Assembly (NCBI GenBank): GCA_946800325.1
Contig: OX326960.1
Location: 39,067,842 to 39,131,841, forward strand
DNA from: Luzula sylvatica
Lineage: Eukaryota; Streptophyta; Magnoliopsida; Poales; Juncaceae
Reading direction: 5' to 3'
Length of the DNA stretch: 64,000 bases
This document shows positions 11,616-23,155 of the stretch, piece after piece. The notes below the pieces were generated by a model. It ran no database searches, was not told the origin of the DNA, and saw only the letters and a list, made by a program, of their open reading frames with translations. Made by a program: the position numbers and the translations under genes. Position 1 is the first letter of the stretch; the number at the start of each line of letters is the position of its first letter.

Positions 11616-12554
11616 TCATGGTTGTGATTTTTAATCAATCACAACCATTAATTTATATACATTTCTTCAAATTATATTAAGATACATAAAAAGATATATT
11701 ATATGTATCCGAATTTTATGACACCAAAACCGAATACGGGGTTCGTATCCAGATCAAAAAAATTAGTACTTGTATCCGCTACGGACACCCCTACATCCAG
11801 CATACACTTCCCTCGCTTGATTTTGCTTGGATCAAAAGATCTATTCGAGAAATTTATCGGCACAAATAAGTTAGAGCGATAAAAGAACACGTGTACGGGA
11901 GCATTGGGCCCCAAAACACTTGTAAAAATACATAGCTCGGATTATGTATGAAATTCACCACAATCACTTGTGTCCGCCAGTCGTCCGTGAGCAATGTGAG
12001 TGCTTTCGAGTTCTTCCTAATTGATATAGACGAGAATTTTGATACCGTTTGTAACCCCGAAGTTCTCCATCTCGCCGATCCCTTCAGATTAAATCCAAAC
12101 TCAAACCCATTTCAATTCCCCTAGTTCAGATTCAAATTCAAGTTTTGGTCTCGATTTGTGTCCGGGTACAGCAAGATCCGCGACTCGGACTAGTCTTCAT
12201 TACTGTTCTCGTCTCCGTTATCTTTTTCCGGGCCAAAGAGTGGATTACCAGGTCCAGATCCAGACCCTGTTATCGAACCTCCACAGTTTCGAGGATAACA
12301 AGTTGGAGAATTCGATCTTGTTTGATCTGAAAGGGCAATTCTGCCGCAAAATTCATAAAGCGAGCAAAAAATAAGTCGATATTTGTATCAAATTTCCTAG
12401 TATAGATAGACATTTAGGCAGCAATGTTTTGATTTAGATCAATCCATAATTTGATTAGTTACTTTGCCACGTGCGGTGGATGTATTATCAAGGCAATGCA
12501 TTTATCAAATGTTGAGCTAAAATATTGGTGTTAAATAATTGCAAAAATGACCAA
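11616..12554. other. Intergenic region with degenerate repeat ends
   Basis: Near 11750-11800 there are GTATCC/GGATAC-rich stretches resembling MITE ends (right end GGACACCCCTA). Around 12140-12374 base composition is more gene-like and a 72-codon frame is open, but I recognise no domain. No gene is supported. Confidence 0.35.
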
Positions 12555-13979
12555 TAAAAACTATGGTTCGTAATATCGGCTGAGTTAAAAAAAACTCGGC
12601 CGAGTTGAGTCGGACTCGAGCACAGCCGAGCCGAGTTTCACCCGGATAAATCGGACCCGATTTTTTTTATTTTTTTAAGAAAGTGGTGTAAGTATCGAAT
12701 GGAAATGATTGAGGAATGTAGCTGTTGGGATCTAGCTGTTTTTTGTTTGATAAATTAGAGAGGAGGATGAAGAAGAAATGAAGTTAAGTATAATAATGGA
12801 AGATTAAGTTGGGGAAGATGAAATGATGAAGGAGTGCGATTTTGGTTCTTGTGCCGCAAATGATGAAAAAAGTCAAGTATGATTTTATGTGAACAATATT
12901 CATAGATTGTTGTGTATAAATAATTAATTTGTTATTACTTATTGTTATATATAAATTTAGAACACACATTGCATGCTTTAAAATATGCACATCAGATCCA
13001 TAGATTAATTAAGGAAAAAGTTGTACATACCCCTGTTTCCCCCCCACATCTTGATGTGCTGGCACAGTGTTAAGTCATAACACTGTGTTAAGCCGTAACA
13101 CTGCGTTAAGTCTATTGATGTGCTGACAGTGTTAAGCCGTAAAACGGTGTCAAATCGTAAAACTGTGTTAGCGGATTTGATAAAAATTCCATACTTATGG
13201 GTTAACACGTGTTAATTCTTGAATTAACAGTTATACAATTTTCATTAAGGAATTTTGGTAAATGTTATGGGTGATAAAATGTGTAAATATCACTCAACTA
13301 TGTGTAAATATCACTCAAAAAATTTCCAATTAACATGTGTAAACAACATTTGTAAACATCACTCAACATTAATCCGTAATTAACATGTATTAAGTGTAAA
13401 TCGACAGTAATTAATCGAATGTTAATGTATATATAACAGTAATTAACAACAATATCACTCGAACATTTTTTTATTAACCATCCAATTAGCAGATATCAAT
13501 TAACACAATATCACTTAAAAATCACACTTGAATTAACACTTAAGACACAATTACAATCCAATTAACAGATACCAATTAACACAAGTAAACTTAAAGAATT
13601 ATATTCCAATTAACACTTAATACACAAATTACATTTCAATTAACATCTATCAATTAACAACATTAAATTCCAAAAAATTACATTCCAAAATTACATCTAC
13701 CAATTAACAGTCATGATAAATTCCCGAAAATTACAAAAAAGTCCCTGAAAATTACAAAAAAGTCCCTGAAAATCACAAAAAAGCCCCCTGAACAATTACA
13801 GAAAAGCCCCTGAAAACAGAAATTAACAGCAGTTAACAGGAATTAGCAAGAAATAGCAGGAATTACCAGTAATAGCAAAGAATTAACAGGAATTAACAGA
13901 AATTAACTGGAATTACCCAGGAATTTATTGGAATTACCAGAAATTATTAGGGATTTACCCAAAAAACAGGAATTAAGAG

Positions 13980-14285
13980 CAAGAACTCGAATTTAAGCAA
14001 AAAAGTAACAAAAAAGTCGAATCTAAACAAGAAATTAACAAAAAAACTCGAATCTAAGCAAGAAAATAACAACAAACTCGAATCTAAGCAAAAAAATACT
14101 AAAAAAATTCGAATCTTAGCAAGAAATCAACAAAAAAAACGGATCTAAGCAAGAAATTAACAACAAACTCGAATCTAAGTAAGAAAATACTAAAAAAACT
14201 CGAATCTTAAACAAGAAATCAACAAAAAAACCCGGATCTAAGCAAGAAAACGAACAAAAATCGGATCTAAGCAAGAAATCAACTA
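13980..14285. repeat. ~34-bp minisatellite (CGAATCTAAGCAAGAAAT units)
   Basis: About nine units built on ACTCGAATCTAAGCAAGAAA with AACAAAAAA linkers. Units differ by small indels (CGGATCTAAGCAAG variants appear near the right end). Confidence 0.8.
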
Positions 14286-14367
14286 TTAATTCCTTACAAG
14301 TAACCACTTCTTCTTCGAAAAGCTTGCAAAACGAACAAAAAAAACCCGGATCTAAGCTCTGGTATTG

Positions 14368-14372
<5 letters not shown>

Positions 14373-14429
<57 letters not shown>
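14373..14429. repeat. (GA)n microsatellite, about 28 units
   Basis: An uninterrupted GA dinucleotide run, followed by GTGTGAGAATGAGAGG. It makes a long artificial Ser-Leu open frame on the minus strand that should not be annotated. Confidence 0.95.
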
Positions 14430-14431
<2 letters not shown>

Positions 14432-15460
14432 TGTGAGAATGAGAGGAGAGAGAGAAAAATAGGGTTTGTAATTTTATATATGGATCGGGTCCGTTAAGCC
14501 TAAAAAAGCCCGTTAATCCCAAAGTCCGATTTGTCTTATAAGGGGGTAGAAAAAAAAGGTGCGTATCAATTAACACACCACCTTTCCAGCGCATCAAGCC
14601 TTTGGGGGGACAAATTAAGGGGTCATGCATCATCACTCATTAATTAATAACATCTCAAAAAACACCCATATAAAACCATGTTATTTATTTTTATTAAATA
14701 TTATTCTATCATTAAATATTAAATTTTCTACACAAAGTTATTTATTTTCAGTTTTTTTTTCAATCATTTTGTTTAGAAATCATCTATGATCCGATTCGAA
14801 CTTTCAAAACTACGTTATTTATTATGTTATGTTTTAATTTGAGTTTTTATTAGTTGAATTTGTTCTTATAATGTTTGTCAATTTTAAAAATATTTATTTT
14901 GTTTTTTCTATTTTTTTCGATTTTTTTAATCAACAGTCCGATTTTTTTTCCGACTCGTCCTTTCGACTCAATGATGAACATTTTCGACAATACAAATTTA
15001 CAAATGTATTTTTCTCATCATGATCAATATGAGGATGATGATTATACAATGCAACCCGCTAGTCACAGTTTTTGACAGTAGAAATTTTTAATGTACTAAT
15101 TTTGTTATGTAATGTTGGTTATGTAATGTAATTTTTCTAATGTAGTAATTTGGGTTTTATGAGTTGAATTTGTGTGTATCATGTTTATGAATGTTTATCT
15201 ATTTTTAAAATAATTATTTTTATTTTTTTTCTATTTTTTCCGATTTTTTACTTACAGTCCGATTTTCTTTTTTGACTCGGCCGAGTCTTGTCAGAGTTAT
15301 TAAAAACTATGGTAACGAAGCCATGTCATGCTCCTATGCATGAACATTAACAAGTAAGAGTTTTAAGCAATGACAAGCTGTAAAGGGAGCTTAATAATAT
15401 CAACAATATCAACAAGAAAACACATATAAAATATGATCCAACATGGCAAATATAAACCAC

Positions 15461-16041
15461 TTATATCTTGCCACGCGGGCCCAACTTTGGTGGTTCTTGC
15501 GGGCCCTTCTTAATAGGCAAGACGTCTCCCGTCACGGTCGATCCGAGGTACACAATGCCGAATCCCCAGCCCAGAAGTAAGAACTTCAGTAAGAGTCCTC
15601 TCTTCGTGAACGGTGCTGCGAAAGTCTCGAAGAACTTGCTCTGCAATTTATTCACACAAAATTAGTTCTAACTTTCTTTCTTCTTCTTTTTTGAAAAACA
15701 AACTGGAATTGTACCTGAAGGGGATTGTAGGGCGAGGGAGCGTCAGAGCCGTAGAGGTCCCATTGACCAGTGGTGTTGCCGAGATCCTCGAGATCGAAGT
15801 ACACGCTCTTGTCACCATACGCTGCCACGACCACATTCGTTCGAGACCTGCGATGATAATTCAATCCGTATTAATTCAAACGTGTCACATTCTAACGAAT
15901 AAATATTACCTACCTCGAACTAGCTTTAGAGAAACTGGGACGGTACTGTTTAACGGCGAGTCTGGTACCGGTCATGCCGCCTCCAGCGAGGCCCTTGACC
16001 GCGGCAGGCTGCATGACTGCAATAGTGGAGAGAGACGCCAT
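15461..16041 (-). CDS. psaH: Photosystem I reaction centre subunit VI (PsaH), chloroplast precursor
   Basis: Three minus-strand exons: 15914-16041, 15715-15847 and 15461-15640. Joins are GT-AG and phase-consistent, giving 441 nt and 146 aa, the usual PsaH precursor length. Residues 1 to ~51 form a Ser/Ala/Lys-rich chloroplast transit peptide. The mature part begins near [15 protein letters not shown], continues [18 protein letters not shown], has one membrane span (about residues 103-119) and ends [16 protein letters not shown]. From family knowledge PsaH is a thylakoid PSI subunit at the PsaI/PsaL side and is needed for LHCII docking in state transitions. The start ATG lies 417 bp from the divergent F-box/FBD gene, so they may share a promoter. 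No lesions are visible. Confidence 0.97.
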
Positions 16042-16458
16042 TGTTTCGATCGAGCTCTTCCTGACAAATGTCTTTGTAAAATGTTTGTAATTTAGTCTTA
16101 AACACTTGAAAAACTTCCTGTTGGATTTGAATTGTGTGGTGACTATGATTGTGTTGAGATGATAGAATGGTGATTAACCAAAGAGGAAGTGCCATATGGC
16201 ATATCATTTGGATAGGCTTATCTAGTCATATTTATTTTTGGGCTGCAATCGGCCCAGTAAAAGAAATCCAGGTTTCCGAATCATGGTTCTGAGTTCTGAC
16301 GAAAACCCAAAATATTTAGTCTCGTAAACCCTCCGCTCTCGGAAAACTAACCCTAATCACTCTTTCTTCTTCTCAGGCAGATCTCCGATCGTGCCGCGGC
16401 CAAGCAAAGCAGGGCTCTTACGCTCTTCTGTTTCTGGATTGCGAGGAAATTGTTATGC
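16042..16458. promoter_or_regulatory. Divergent promoter interval between psaH and the F-box/FBD gene
   Basis: The whole 417-bp interval must hold the start regions of both head-to-head genes. On the psaH strand an I-box-like GATAAG lies at 16217-16222, a motif known from light-regulated promoters. I see no convincing TATA box for either gene; TATA-less, initiator-type promoters are known for photosystem genes. Motif function is inferred only. Confidence 0.4.
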
Positions 16459-17859
16459 ATGGCTTTTTCCAAACCCATGAAAGCAGAGTTGAGTTCTTTG
16501 ACCGAAGTGGACAGGTTTAGCAATCTTCCCCTAGGTCTGAAAGAAAATATCCTGACTTATTTGCCTATAAAGGAGGCAGGAAGAACAAGCATTTTGTCTC
16601 AGAAATGGAGGTACACCTGGGCCTTCGTTCCCGAGCTTGTTATCTCCGATTTGGAACTGAATTCAAAACTCTCGCACAGAAGCAGTGAAGAGGCGAATTT
16701 AGAGATTATTAGGTATGTGGATTCGATCTTTCTTCTGCATAGAGGCCCAATCCGTAGCTGTGTTCTAGTAATACACGAATCCTGCTACGAGGCTTATGAT
16801 AGGTGGATTATGCACCTAACGAGAAATGGAATCAGGGAATTCATGGCCAAATTTTGTCAGTCTGGCGATTACAAAATCCATTCTAGTTTCTTTTCCTGTG
16901 ATGCGTTGAATTACATCAATGTAAACTATTGTCTCTTCAAATTACCTCTCCATTTCAAAGGATTTAAGCTTCTTAAAGCCATTGAATTCGGATTTGTCAC
17001 AATTTCCGATGAAGATATCGAGAAGTTGGTCTCGAGCACCCCTCTGTTGGAGAAACTAGCCCTCATCGATATGTCTTTTACCTTCCTCAATATCCGTGCA
17101 CCGAATCTCGATTATTTAGATATCGAATGCAGATTTGCAGATCTTCGAATTTGTGCACCGAAACTTACCATTATATATGCAGACAAATTAGATCTTCTCA
17201 TAGTCCAGAATTACAATTCCGCACAACTTCTTGCAGACAAGCCCGACCTAGAAAACCTCGTCTTAAAAGGAAACATACTATCGGTAAATACATATTCATT
17301 TATTCGCTCTTTATTAGTTCATATGATTCGATAGTATATTTAGGGTTACATTTTGATTGTAGTATTTCCATGCTAAACCTTCGGATCAGTGGTTTTCGTG
17401 CACATTTAATAATCTAAAAAACTTGGAGTTGAGGATGGAATTCGAGAAGGAGAAAGAATCTCGCTTTGTTTTAGGGTTGTTTCGAAGAACCCCTCGTCTC
17501 GAATCACTTCAAATACAAGTTAGTTTTTCACCTTTTTCTTTTTTACTTCTCGAACCTGTAAATTTATATCGACAATTTCGCAGGTCGATTTGGTAGAAGA
17601 AGGACCCGTTCAGACTTTTTGGGATAAGATAGATGGCAAAGACGATTTGTTTCGGAACCTCGAAAGGGTGGAGTTTGTAAATTTCAGAGCTGTGGCGACT
17701 ACAATTTCGTTCGTAAAATTCGTACTTGGATGTGCACCCCGAATTGAGAGTCTGACGATCGAAGAGGACTTGAACTACAAGGATGAAAATGCATCGATGT
17801 TCGAGGAGTTCATCTCGTTCCCAAAAGCTTCGCCGAAAGCTCAAATTATATTCGAGTAG
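16459..17859 (+). CDS. F-box/FBD/LRR-repeat protein (3 exons)
   Basis: Exons 16459-17283, 17363-17518 and 17584-17859, all joined in phase 0 with GT-AG introns, give 418 aa, a normal length for this family. An F-box lies near residues 20-60 (NLPLGLKENILTYLPIKEA, SILSQKWRYTW). Leucine-rich repeats follow (LVSSTPLLEKLALID, IRAPNLDYLDIEC, ICAPKLTIIYA). The C-terminal FBD domain (FVKFVLGCAPRIESLTI, FPKASPKAQIIFE) is in exon 3. By family it should be an SCF ubiquitin-ligase substrate receptor, similar in layout to Arabidopsis At1g13570-type proteins; the substrate is unknown. I chose the ATG at 16459 because no upstream in-frame ATG exists and it precedes the conserved F-box. A decayed FBD fragment lies downstream on the opposite strand. 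Confidence 0.9.
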
Positions 17860-17933
17860 TTAAAGAAAGATGCCTTTTTCTTTTGATGACTTGAACAATG
17901 AGATTTTTATTTTTGTGGCTTTGTTTGGCAAAT

Positions 17934-18130
17934 CTATTTAGAGATAATTCGAACTTTTGAGACGACAAGAGCAGCTTTTGAGCACATTTCAGAGTCTTGT
18001 ACGCAATATTTGTCGTGATTTATAATCAATTGCAGAAGTTTCGGAGGAGATCCTAGCACAGATTTTATAAATGGAATTGTACTTTCTATGTAAGTAGACA
18101 TGTAATATTTGTAATTCGGAGGTTTTGACA
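17934..18130 (-). pseudogene. Orphan FBD-domain fragment, antisense to the F-box/FBD gene
   Basis: Read on the minus strand, about 65 codons end in a stop at 17934-17936 and include IPFIKSVLGSPPKLLQLII and ALVVSKVRII. That is the spacing of an FBD C terminus (compare FVKFVLGCAPRIESLTI in the neighbour). No F-box or LRR exon precedes it on this strand before the Helitron at 18297, so it looks like the tail of a gene whose front was lost or displaced. It could also be a real 3' exon of a gene interrupted by transposon insertion. Confidence 0.5.
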
Positions 18131-18296
18131 CGACAAGTCTTGGTAGCGTTTGTTTTGACCATAGTGAAACATCTAAGCAACAAATATTGGGAAAAATAAA
18201 AACAAGAGCCGAGTACATGTAAATTAGGAGCATTGCGATTACAATAAATTGTGATCCTCATTGGGCATGTTTGATTTGAGGGATTTTGGTGGGATA

Positions 18297-20606
18297 TCTA
18301 TACTTACTTATAAAGTAGCCAGATTTCCTGCCTCCTGGTTGAGCCACGTCACCAGGGGCCTTTTTGTAAAAAAAAAAAAATCTTCACATTTTGGTCCTTT
18401 TCTTTTGAAAAAATTACAATTTGGTCCTTTTAATTTACATTTTGGTCCTTTTTTATTTGCATTTTGGTCCTTTTTATTTACATTTAGTCCTTTCAAGTTT
18501 GAAAAATTAAACTTTGGTCCAGGGGCCTCTTTGTAAAAAATTTCTTTACATTTAGGTCCTTTTTATATTTTGGTTCTTTTTAATTTACATTTTGGTCCTT
18601 TTCTTTTGAAAAAATTACATTTTGGTCCTTTTAATTTACATTTAGGTCATTTTTTATTTGCATTTTGGTCCTTTTTATTTACATTTAGTCCTTTCAAGTT
18701 TGAAAAATTAAACTTTGGTCCAGAGGCCTCTTTGTAAAAAAATTCTTTACATTTAGGTCCTTTTTATTTACATTTTGGTCCTTAGATTTCCTGCCTCCTG
18801 GTTGAGCCACGTCACCAGGGGCCTTTTTGTAAAAAAAAAAAAAATCTTCACACTTTGGTCCTTTTTAATTTACATTTTGGTCCTTTTCTTTTGAAAAAAT
18901 TACATTTTAGTCCTTTTAATTTACATTTTGGTCCTTTTTTATTTGCATTTTGGTCCTTCTTATTTACATTTAGTCCTTTCAAGTTTGAAAAATTAAACTT
19001 TGGTCCAGGGGCCTCTTTGTAAAAAATTCCTTTACATTTATGTCCTTTTTATTTACATTTTGGTCTTTTTTAGTTGAAAAAACTAAATTTTGGTCCTTTC
19101 TATATACATTTCTGTCCTTTTCAGTTTAGAAACTTACATTTTGGTCCTTCATATTTACATCTTGATCCTCTTTTATTTACATGTCGGTCCTTTTTTACAT
19201 TTTTGAATTTACATTATAGTCCTTTTTATTTATATCTTGGTCATTTTCAGTTTTACTTCACACTTTGGTACTTTTTATTAACATTTTGGTCCTTTTTAAT
19301 TTAAATTTCGGTCATTTTTTACATTATTAATAATTCGTCTCATCTCATGCGTCCACATCAACACCTTATTATGCCTTCCTATCACCATTTTACTTGGAAA
19401 GTTTTCAAAAGACTCCTTAAATTTTTAGATATTGTAAAAAAAAATTAATTTACATATGTATTCATTTAAAAAAAATGTTTTTTAATTTTAAAAAATTCTT
19501 AAATTTTTTGCAATACATAATAATTAAAAAAAAATTACTATATGTTATATGTTATATAATTTTAATATTTCATTCACTACAAATATTCGACTTATGTATT
19601 ATTTTTCTTGAAAAACTAAAATAAAATTATAATAAGTTGAACAATATTAATAAAAAAACATCTTGCAAATATTTAAAAATAAAATATCATAAAACTATTA
19701 AAAAATACATAAAAGGAAAACTAAAATAAAAAGTAGATGTTTAAATAGATATTTTCTATGAATATATTTGCAAGATGTTTATTTATTATTATTTAATGTT
19801 AGTTTTTTATGAATAAAGAATGGAATATTAAAATTATATAAACAAAATATGTAATAATTTAAATTTTTTTAAATCACTACATGTTAAGAAGTGTTTATGA
19901 ATTTTCTTAAAATTAATAAAAAATAACAAAAATAACTTTTAATTATTACATATGAGATTTGGAGGGTATTTTGGAAAAAAAAAAAATTAATATCATCCAT
20001 AAGGAGTATTTCAAAATAAAAGTTTGGTAAAGAGTTTTTTTTTTTTGGAGTTTACGAAAAGATAGAGGATTTTTTACAATATCCAAAAAAAATTAGGGGG
20101 TTAAAAATATACCAAATCACGGATGTGCGAATAATCATGACATAATTTAAATTAAAGGTTCGAACGAAACGGTTAGCGATGACATCGTGAAACTTTGTTG
20201 TTGGCCGACCACACAAAGGGCGAAAAATATTTGTGCTAAATATGTAGCGAAATTAAGGATTTGTGAAATTAAGAACACTATTTTTTTCAGCAATGTTTTA
20301 TGATCTATTAGGTTCTTAATAAATTTCATGACGACTCATTCGTTCTTTTTCCTTATTTTGCCTATGATGTATAAAATATAGATAATTTTTTTAGCAATAA
20401 CCGTTTGAATTATTCAAGAAATCCGGCTCTTAAAATATTCAAACGATTTTTGCTACAGAATTTCACTCGCACACAACACATTAAATTACACATATAATAA
20501 TGATTACAAAAAGAAAGTCACATACACAAAATAAACAACAAATTTCTTCAACTACATTACTTATAAATCCGAACAACCCCGCGCAATTGCGCGGGGGTAA
20601 GGCTAG
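18297..20606 (+). mobile_element. Non-autonomous Helitron
   Basis: The 5' end is TCTATACTTACTTATAAAG, preceded by A. The 3' end is CTAG (20603-20606), followed by T, with a 20-bp perfect hairpin CCCCGCGCAATTGCGCGGGG-type stem a few bases upstream. These are the three hallmarks of plant Helitrons, and insertion is between A and T as expected. There is no Rep/helicase coding, so it depends on other elements. The left third is a GGTCCTTTT-rich repeat array; the rest is AT-rich. Confidence 0.85.
18321..19330 (+). repeat. TTTACATTTTGGTCC repeat array inside the Helitron
   Basis: About 40 imperfect units of a ~20-bp motif (TTTACATTTTGGTCCTTTTT). A longer block beginning AGATTTCCTGCCTCCTGG is present twice, at 18321 and 18785, showing a ~464-bp segmental duplication inside the array. 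Non-coding. Confidence 0.85.
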
Positions 20607-21501
20607 TGTATACTAAAATATAGGATAAGCCTAGAATCACTTGTTTGATTTCACACCGTATTGTGTTCCAGCCTTGGATATTCCGGATTTTGTACTCCAG
20701 TTAAAAAAAGTGTATTACCCAATACACTTTTGGGTTAATTGGAATTGGAAATCTGAAATTTGGGTTGATTGAGATTGGTAAGACATGATATTAGTTTGTA
20801 AAAGAATAGAAAATCTGAAATTAAGGTATGTAGCTCTCCACGTTTGATGCCAGAGGTCAATTTTTGAGCTTAATTGGTGCCTTAGAAATTAAGCTGACTT
20901 TTATGATGTTTTCAATTTTAATTATTCATGATTGTAGTTGAAGTTAATGAATTGGTGCATGTTATTTTAATTATTTTGATTAAAAGCATATTGGTCACAA
21001 ACATATTTTTGACTAATTTCTCTGATCATTGTTGGTTTTTGATTTATTCATCCACCGCTCCTCAATATTTTACAAGAATGTTTGTTTCGAAAGGCGAGGC
21101 TGGCAAGAAGTGATTGCGAGACATGTTGAAGTGGGGGGAAGTCCATGATATTCATTTTGTTATATCGGCAATTTCAGGAATTGCCGTCTAGAGCAGCCAT
21201 GAGGTACAAACGAGCGGCACAATATTTTGCAACGAAATACTAGATGATAGAATGTCTAATTTTTCCAAGCATTTCGAGAGAAATATATTTTTTCGTGGAA
21301 TGTAATAGTGTCATTTGTGGATTAATTTTAATTTAATTAGTATTATTATTTCAAATATTAAAACGTTAGTGCCATTTGCATGAGATGTGTAATAAATTAT
21401 AATCATGAATTAATTTTATAGTTATCTTATGACTAACTAAAAGTATTTGAGTTATTGTGTATGTTTAATTATTAATTAAATTCATTCTATAATTAACTAT
21501 A
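20607..21501. other. Remaining body of the inverted-repeat element
   Basis: Sequence between the Helitron and the copia LTR. Non-repetitive stretches occur around 21060-21250, with short open segments but no recognisable domain. The last five bases, CTATA (21497-21501), are the left copy of the copia target-site duplication. Confidence 0.4.
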
Positions 21502-21750
21502 TGTTATAAAATAAATAACGAAAGAGAGAATTTGGGGAGACAATATTCTTATTGAATGGGTTGGAGGAATACAATAGCCACTACCCCTTTATATATTAGA
21601 GGGTGAGTGCAGGTCAAGAAAGCTCTTGCCATATAAAATGCTAGAATACAAGGAAATAAAACAATATCAAATATATTAAATATCCTATAATTAATGCCTG
21701 CATCTTCACAAGATTTGTTGCTTGACATCCATATTATTATATTCATAACA
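21502..21750 (-). repeat. Copia LTR (3' LTR in element orientation)
   Basis: 249 bp, TG...CA with short terminal inverted repeats (TGTTAT/ATAACA). Its outer ~45 bp on this side recurs inside SINE copy 2 at 44604-44652. Confidence 0.92.
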
Positions 21751-21790
21751 CGCCCCCTTGGATGTCAATATTTCATACGCATAAGAAGCT

Positions 21791-23155
21791 ACCTCGTTAA
21801 AAACCTGGTCTGGAAAAACCCAATGGGATAAAAACCATGACTAGGGAAAAAGAGTGTAGCGCGTATTGTTTCTCCCCCTGATAGGTACAAATGTCTCCAA
21901 AATAACGGAGTCCAATCTTATGTCTTAATTGCCTGAAAGTTTAGGTGGCAAGAAAATCTTCAAGATTATTACTTGAGCGAATTTGATAGATATCTATTTC
22001 GCAGCTCTTCCGGAGCTTGTGTCAGATAACATAATTTGGAGAATTATCCTTGTCAGGAACGCGCCTCATTAAAAACCTTGCCAGGAAAACCCATTGGGAT
22101 AAAATCATGGCCAAGGGAAAAAGAGTGCACTGCGTACTAAATCTCCCCCTCATATAGGCAAATCTCCTTAAGATGAAGAAGTCTCATCTTGTAAACCAAG
22201 TTCAAGAAAGATGCAATGATAACGACTTGGTGAAGAGATCATCCAGGTTATCATTCAAGTAAATTTGTTGGACGTTTATCTCACAGTTATTTTGGCCCCG
22301 TGAAGTGCTGCTCGTTAGGACCAATTATACTCAAATGTGGTACTTCTGGACCAACAAAAATTTCATTATCATCTTTAGGACGAAAAACCAATCATTCTCT
22401 TTATCAATGGATTGATCACAATAAATGAGATTAATGGATGAGACTTGTACATATTAAACGTTCCCAGATATTCTCTACGTGAACAATTACCCCATTTCTT
22501 ATGTACTCGATTTGCACACAAAGAGAAAACATTTTCTTTTCTGGGTCTTTATGCAGTTCTTGCAACTTCTTCAGGAATTTCAATGATATTCAAATCATCG
22601 ACGTATACTGCAAATCCATAATTTAATCTCGTGACAAATACACATTGATTTTAATCCTTTAGGGATTTTCATAACATTATAAAGTGATCCATATTTTATT
22701 ATAACATCCACGAGAAGTAAATGGAGTCCTTGAGATTGCCAAAATAATCAAAATCTGAGTGTGATTTCATTTCTCATTGCAAATTCTTATACATACATAT
22801 TTGTAGTTCGTATGTTGCCTATAATAGTTGTTTGGACTACAGGTCCAAAATCTTCACGTTTTTCTAGTGAATTTGATTCTTCCGGAATTGTTTTGGTCAC
22901 TTGGAATGTGAATGGATAAATGGTTACGGAGTTTCCTTTTGGATATTTATACATAAAAATATGCCTCGTTAAAACCTTACTAGGTAAAACCCAATGGGAC
23001 AAAAATTCTAGTGAAGGAAAAATAGTGTAATATTATTATGTGTCATACGCTACATAAGCTGCCTCGTTAAAAACCTTGTCCGGAAAACCCAGTGGGACAA
23101 AACCATGATCAAGGACAAAAAGAGTGCATTGCGTATTATTTCTCCCCCTCATGGA
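21791..23155 (-). repeat. Four copies of a CTCGTTAAAAACC block within the copia element
   Basis: A ~90-bp block containing CTCGTTAAAAACCT, AAAACCCAATGGGA and TCTCCCCCT occurs at about 21791-21885, 22064-22157, 22963-23042 and 23061-23155. Such a block is commonly seen once or twice near the end of plant copia elements. Here copies also interrupt the pol remnant. Confidence 0.7.
22206..22905 (-). pseudogene. Copia pol remnant: reverse transcriptase and RNase H region
   Basis: On the minus strand, in element order, I see KREDFGPVVQT (~22830-22870), the catalytic reverse-transcriptase box YVDDLNI (YVDDL at 22591-22605), MYKSHPL (22434-22452), RPKDDNEIFVGPEVPHLS (~22325-22385) and DNLDDLFTKSLSLHLS (~22206-22262). 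The order matches copia Pol C-terminal regions. Stops and frameshifts lie between the blocks, so no active enzyme is encoded. Confidence 0.85.

Larger units (their letters stand above)
13013..14632. repeat. Repeat element sharing both ends with the 60.5-kb inverted-repeat element
   Basis: The left end GGAAAAAGTTGTAC, followed by C-rich sequence and CTTGATGTG, matches 60459 onward. The right end ATGCATCATCACTC matches the right end near 60712. Inside are repeated TGTTAAG/CGTAACACTG blocks (13060-13170), many AATTAACA-type units (13240-13900) and the minisatellite at 13980-14285. It has no coding potential. Confidence 0.5.
12555..15313. mobile_element. Composite inverted-repeat element bounded by a 13-bp direct repeat
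   Basis: TAAAAACTATGGT occurs at both edges (12555-12567 and 15301-15313), like a target-site duplication. Just inside are inverted ends, each with the palindrome ACTCGGCCGAGT and a nearby TCGGACT-type box. The right end carries a ~300-bp internal duplication (about 14760-14960 against 15090-15260). The interior holds a second repeat family (13013-14632), a minisatellite and (GA)n. No transposase is recognised. The element type is uncertain, possibly Mutator-like from the long target duplication. Confidence 0.5.

Noticed and set aside
12145..12374. Possible small gene with more balanced composition
   Set aside because: Two overlapping frames are open, no domain is recognised, and no splice partners were found.
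14352..14636. 94-codon minus-strand frame ending in Ser-Leu repeats
   Set aside because: It is produced by the (GA)n microsatellite.
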